Both the position numbers and the translations under genes were made by a program. A stretch of DNA of 64,000 nucleotides from CAIWHR01 sp963734055 (GTDB taxonomy: Bacteria > Pseudomonadota > Gammaproteobacteria > Burkholderiales > Casimicrobiaceae), in the NCBI GenBank assembly GCA_963734055.1, contig CAVTFQ010000004.1, forward strand, positions 434,001 to 498,000, written 5' to 3'. Positions 60,074 through 64,000 of the stretch are shown one piece after another (position 1 is the first letter of the stretch; every line of letters begins with the position of its first letter). The notes under the pieces are model-generated. The model had not been told where the DNA came from. It worked only from the letters and a program-made list of their open reading frames with translations, and did no database searches.

Positions 60074-61215
60074 TCAGAACGTCTTCGTGAGGCCGACCAC
60101 CACCCAGCGGGCCGAGAACGGCTGGATGCCCGGGCTGCCGCCGCCGATGCGCCAGCCCGATTCCTGCCGGTAGAAATCGACGCGCAGGTCGGCGCTCCAG
60201 CCGTCGCCCAGCGCCTTGGCGACGTCGAGGCCGAGCGTGAACGCGCCGAACGCCGAGAGTCGCGTGTCCATCGTGTAGGGCTGCGCCGAATCGAAAGCCC
60301 GAGCCCGGCCGGCGGATCGTGATAGAACCACGCGCTGCTCTGCGTGTAGTAGCGGAGCTCGGGCGTCACCGTCCATTCGCGAGGGAGCGACTGGACCCAC
60401 GCGACGGTGACGGTATCGGAGTTGCTGCCGAACGAATCGTGCAGGTAGCGGTACGACAGCCTGAGCGCGGCCTCCTGCTCGGCGAAGTACTGGTTGTAGC
60501 GCGTGAGCCACGCGAAGATGCGGCGCTCGCCGGGGCGCTGGTCGAGAAGCTTGTACGGATCGTTGAAGTCGCCGTGGCCGTACGAGTACGTAACGTTGGA
60601 CTGGATGACCTGGGTGGGGGACAGCGCCTGCGTGATCCCGAAGAGGTATTCGAGCGTGTTGCGCGGTGCCGGCGGAATCTCGTGGTGCGAGGGCCGGATC
60701 CAGTCGTTCGCGCCCGCGACCGACACCGCGTACGTGCGGTTGCGGTCGGCCGAGAAGAACCGGAAGTCGACCGCCCCGCCGCGCGAGAGGTAGTCGCGCT
60801 CGGACGACACGACGCCGGAGACGCCCATCGCCCAGTCGCCGAAGTACTTCGTCACCTTCGCGTCGCCCGCCGTCCGGTAATCGGTGACGCCGAGGCCTGA
60901 AGCGCCCGACAGCGTGTTGTGGTACAGCGGCGAGGCGCCGGACATCGCGTCGTAGACGAGCGAGCCCTCGAACTCGGTCGTGTCGTTGAGCGGCATCAGC
61001 GTGTACAGCGACGGACTGCGGACCGTCATCCGGCTCGCGCCGGGCTGCCAGTCGCGGTAATCGAGATACTTGAGCTCGAGGACGCCGTGATCGGCGACCG
61101 CCTGGGCCGCGACACTTGTCGGCAGGATGCCGGGTAGCGCGAGCGCGGCGGCGACGAGCGCGCTCGCGGCCGGTGTCGGCGGTCGCGGCGCGGCGGGGCC
61201 GTCAGTTGCAGCCAC
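60074..61215 (-). pseudogene. DUF3570 outer-membrane-type protein, frameshifted near 3' end
   Basis: GTG 61215 overlaps the DUF4266 stop by 14 bases. Signal region SALVAAALALPGILPTSVAAQA; body of amphipathic strands typical of a beta barrel (VLELKYLDYRDWQPGASRMT, SGVVSSERDYLSRGGAVDFRFF, YSYGHGDFNDPYKLLDQRPG). Near 60296 the frame shifts; the last strands (MDTRLSAFGAFTLGLDVAK ... RWVVVGLTKTF with terminal Phe) continue to 60074. About 380 residues if repaired. Confidence 0.82.
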
Positions 61216-61426
61216 AGCCGCCCCCGCCGACGCCGTAGCCGCCGGTCGCAGCTTCCTTGCTCGTGTAGATGTGCTGGTCGATCTTCGTCTGCAGCTTGTC
61301 GGGGTCGATCTGCATCGCGGGCTTCGCGAGATCGCCGCGCTCCCACGGCTTCGGCGGCTCGACCGTCGCGCAGCCCGCAAGGGCGACGCCTGCGAGGGCG
61401 ACCAGCAGAAGGAACGGGTAGCGCAT
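61202..61426 (-). CDS. DUF4266 small lipoprotein
   Basis: 74 residues, ATG 61426. Lipobox LALAGVALAGC-type signal (VALAGVALAGCATV, Cys19), conserved KPWERGDLAKPAMQID, and a C-terminal GGYGVGGGGCGCN. The Gly-rich CGC tail is the striking feature of the family. Sits between the thioredoxin and DUF3570 genes and overlaps the latter. Confidence 0.85.
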   Translation of the reverse strand: MRYPFLLLVALAGVALAGCATVEPPKPWERGDLAKPAMQIDPDKLQTKIDQHIYTSKEAATGGYGVGGGGCGCN

Positions 61427-61454
61427 CGGAGACTCCGGAAAAGTTGCGAAACCG

Positions 61455-61946
61455 TCAGTGCAGCGCGAGCAGCGAACGGATGCGCGCCTCGAGCTCGGCC
61501 TTCTGCTCGTCGCGGAACCCGGTCTCGACCGCGACGACGCGGCCGTCGCCGTCGATCAGGTAGGAGCTCGGCATGCCCTTGACCGCGTACGCCTCGGGGG
61601 TCTTGCCTGCCGGGTCGTAGACGATCGTGAAGCTTGCGGGCGTCTGCTGCAGGAAGCGCTCCGCGTCCGGCCGCCGCTTGTCGACGTTGACGCCGACGAT
61701 GGCGAGCCCGTTCGCCGCGTATTTCTGCTGCATCTCGTTCATCCAGGGGAAGGAACGCCGACAGGGGCCGCACCACGACGCCCAGAAGTCGACGTACACG
61801 ACGCGGCCGCGGAGCTTGTCGAGCGCGACGGGGTCGCCGGCCGCGGTCGGCAGCGAGAACGCCGGCGCGGGCTCGCCGGTACCTACCGCCGCGGCGGCCG
61901 TCGCGAAAAGGCCTGCCGCAAGCACGAGTGCCGCGCGCGGAGGCAT
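61455..61946 (-). CDS. TlpA/ResA-like exported thioredoxin
   Basis: 163 residues from ATG 61946. Signal peptide ALVLAAGLFATAAAAVG, then thioredoxin fold with VVYVDFWASWCGPCRRSFPWM (CGPC active site near residue 57), VNVDKRRPDAERFL and the cis-Pro region VKGMPSSYLIDGDG. Periplasmic disulfide reductase, presumably keeping Cys of partner proteins such as the DUF4266 tail reduced. First gene of the four-gene cluster. Confidence 0.92.
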   Translation of the reverse strand: MPPRAALVLAAGLFATAAAAVGTGEPAPAFSLPTAAGDPVALDKLRGRVVYVDFWASWCGPCRRSFPWMNEMQQKYAANGLAIVGVNVDKRRPDAERFLQQTPASFTIVYDPAGKTPEAYAVKGMPSSYLIDGDGRVVAVETGFRDEQKAELEARIRSLLALH

Positions 61947-62208
61947 GGCCGTCCCCTTCGAAGGGCCAGCAACCCGTCTTGCGTCCATGGTCGATCTCAT
62001 GGGTGTCCTGCGAGGTAAACCCGCCACGGTCTCCAAAATTCCCGTCAGCCCACCGACGGCGATTATGCCATTGTCATTATGGCCGCAAACGGGGACCGGC
62101 GCCACGCTGCCGACGAGCGGCCTCAGGCGCCGATTCTTTCGTCGGAACGCAGCAACAGCGACTTCGGGAGCGCGAGGCGGAGTTCCGCCGCCGTTCGCGG
62201 GTTAATCG

Positions 62209-63948
62209 CTAGCTCGCATTGAGCCTGTCGAGGATCGCGGAGAGGCGGCCCGGATCGTCGGTGCGCTTGATCCGATCGACCTGCGCCTTCGCGTGGGCGA
62301 CGTCGGTGGTGAGCACCCGCTGCTTGATCGAGAGCAGATGCGCCGGGTGCATCGAGAGGTTGGTGAGGCCGAGGCCGAGCAGCAGGCGCGTGAGGCGCAC
62401 TTCGCCCGCCATCTCGCCGCACACGGCAATCGGCACGTGGGCCTTGTCCGCCGCGGCGATCGCCATCGCGATGAGCTTCAGCACCGCGGGGTGCAGCGGA
62501 TCGTAGAGGTGCGAGACCGAGTCGTCCGCGCGGTCGACGGCGAGCGTGTACTGGATCAGGTCGTTGGTGCCGATCGACAGGAAGTCGAGGCGCTTCAGGA
62601 AGGCCGAGATCGCGAGCACCGCCGCGGGAATCTCGATCATGCCGCCGATCGGCACGCCCGAATCGAACGGCACCCCCTGCTCGCGCAGCGTCTCCTTGGC
62701 CTGGGCGATCATCGCCAGCGTCTGGTCGATCTCGCCGACCGAGGCCAGCATCGGGATCAGGATCTTCACGTTGCCGTAGTGCGACGCGCGGAGGATCGCG
62801 CGGAGCTGTGTCAGGAACACGCGCGGTTCCGCGAGGCAGAACCGGACGGCACGCAAGCCGAGCGCTGGATTCGGCGCGACCCGGGCGAGGCCGTCGAGCC
62901 CGGCCGCCTGCTTGTCGGCGCCGAGGTCGAACGTGCGGATCGTCACGGGCTTCCCGTGCATCCCCTCGGCGACGGCGCGGTAGGCCTCGAACTGCTCGTC
63001 TTCGGACGGCAGCCCCTCGCGATTCAGGAACAGGAACTCGGAACGGAAGAGACCCACGCCGGTCGCCCCGTTCTCGAGCGTCTGCGGCAGGTCGCCCGGC
63101 AGCTCGATGTTCGCCTGCAGCTCGATCTCGACGCCGTCGATCGTCGTCGCCGGCTTCGTGATCAGCCGCCGGAGGCGCGCCCGCTCGAGCGACAGCTCGC
63201 CCTGCTTCAGCCGGTACTCGGCGAGCACCGACTTGTCGGGATTGACGATGACGACGTTGTTCGTGCCGTCGACGATCAGGAGCTCGTTCTCGCGAATCAG
63301 CTGCCTCGCGTTGTGCGTGGCGACGACCGCCGGCACGGCGAGGCTCCGCGCGACGATCGCCGTGTGCGAGGTCGCGCCGCCGACGTCGGTCAGGAACGCG
63401 GCGAAGCGGTGCTGTTTGAACTGGATCACGTCCGCCGGCGAGAGGTCGTGGGCGACGAGGATCGTGTGCTGCTCGGCGCCGGGCGGCGCCACGGTCCCGG
63501 GCTTGCCGAGCAGCCGTTTCAGGATCCGCTCGACGACCTGCACGACGTCCGCCTTGCGCTCGCGCAGGTACGGATCGTCGATCCCGTCGAACTGCTCGAC
63601 CAGCACGTTCATCTGCTGCACGAGCGCCCACTCGGCGTTGCAGCGCTGCTCGGCGATGATCCGCCGCGGCGTCTCCGAGAGCGTCGGATCGGTGAGGATC
63701 ATCCAGTGGACGTCGAGGAACGCGCCGAACTCGGCCGGCGCGTCGCCGCCCGTCATCGCGCTGTGCAGGCCCTCGAGCTCGCGCTGGACCTCGCGGACCG
63801 CGTTGCCGAAGCGGGCGATCTCGGCGTCGACGTCGCCCGCCGCGATCGCGTAGTGGGCGACCTCGAGCGTTGCGTGAGAAACGAGCTGGGCGCGACCGAT
63901 CGCGATGCCGGCGGAGACGCCGACCCCGTGCAGCGCGAAGCTCGTCAT
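62209..63948 (-). CDS. ptsI: PTS enzyme I (phosphoenolpyruvate-protein phosphotransferase)
   Basis: 579 residues, ATG 63948. Phospho-His195 in TDVGGATSHTAIVARS; PEP-binding EGVGLFRSEFLFL-type block (GATGVGLFRSEFLFLNREGLPSED), C-terminal GTNDLIQYTLAVDR and the active-site Cys in VPIAVCGEMAGE. Phosphorylates HPr; in betaproteobacteria the system is often regulatory rather than for sugar uptake. ptsH would be expected just beyond the right edge. Confidence 0.96.
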   Translation of the reverse strand: MTSFALHGVGVSAGIAIGRAQLVSHATLEVAHYAIAAGDVDAEIARFGNAVREVQRELEGLHSAMTGGDAPAEFGAFLDVHWMILTDPTLSETPRRIIAEQRCNAEWALVQQMNVLVEQFDGIDDPYLRERKADVVQVVERILKRLLGKPGTVAPPGAEQHTILVAHDLSPADVIQFKQHRFAAFLTDVGGATSHTAIVARSLAVPAVVATHNARQLIRENELLIVDGTNNVVIVNPDKSVLAEYRLKQGELSLERARLRRLITKPATTIDGVEIELQANIELPGDLPQTLENGATGVGLFRSEFLFLNREGLPSEDEQFEAYRAVAEGMHGKPVTIRTFDLGADKQAAGLDGLARVAPNPALGLRAVRFCLAEPRVFLTQLRAILRASHYGNVKILIPMLASVGEIDQTLAMIAQAKETLREQGVPFDSGVPIGGMIEIPAAVLAISAFLKRLDFLSIGTNDLIQYTLAVDRADDSVSHLYDPLHPAVLKLIAMAIAAADKAHVPIAVCGEMAGEVRLTRLLLGLGLTNLSMHPAHLLSIKQRVLTTDVAHAKAQVDRIKRTDDPGRLSAILDRLNAS

Positions 63949-64000
63949 CGCGCGGCCCTCGCGGCCGCGCGCAGGACCGCTACGCGATGTCGCCGCGGAC

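Overview
This is a 64-kb chromosomal window from a high-GC bacterium that looks betaproteobacterial. The evidence is gene order: mreB-mreC-mreD-mrdA-rodA runs divergently from gatCAB, metX and metW sit next to an ampG-like permease, and ettA, pyrE and xth are close by. No rRNA, tRNA or CRISPR array was seen. Most of the right half is ordinary housekeeping DNA; the left half is accessory DNA.

Layout. rlpA (partial, minus strand) lies at the left edge and rodA at 33.9 kb, also minus. These two are normally neighbours, so everything from about 0.5 to 33.9 kb looks like an island in that junction. It opens with an integron: a full integron integrase (705-1709, minus), an attI-type site (core at 1825) and a plus-strand row of gene cassettes, each closed by an attC. 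Eleven attC sites (2461-7599) are regular, mostly 84 bp. Further from attI they become shorter, longer or mutated (8678-12188) and then vanish. Cassette cargo includes small membrane proteins, TspO, a YCII-like protein, a nucleotidyltransferase, RidA, VOC proteins, a lipoprotein, nitronate monooxygenase, GFA-type zinc proteins, a methyltransferase, a cupin and an NTF2-like protein. Many cassette genes are broken, and one RidA gene is present both intact and as a decayed copy.

From 12.6 to 31 kb come many more small, almost all plus-strand genes of the same flavour (GNAT, VOC, DUF1330, YjbR, GFA, GrpB, SnoaL, DUF2784), mixed with internally deleted remnants. A LanC-like protein with a cysteine-rich small protein upstream, and a TPP enzyme/acyl-CoA ligase/OsmC operon, also lie here. 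This stretch may be an older, degraded part of the array; that is an inference.

The core block follows: cell-shape operon (33.9-39.6 kb), gatCAB (39.9-43.1 kb), an orphan HigA-like gene with two palindromic operators, a LysR-controlled hydrolase operon, ettA, pyrE, xth, an ABC-F ATPase, ampG and metX/metW. In metX/metW the two reading frames are joined through a 26-bp inverted-repeat element; a related element lies between mreC and mreB. At 59-62 kb is an exported-protein cluster (TlpA-like thioredoxin, DUF4266 lipoprotein, DUF3570 protein, ApbE). ptsI closes the window. Single-base frameshifts recur in cassettes and in metX, apbE and the DUF3570 gene, so part of the 'pseudogene' signal could be residual consensus indels rather than biology.
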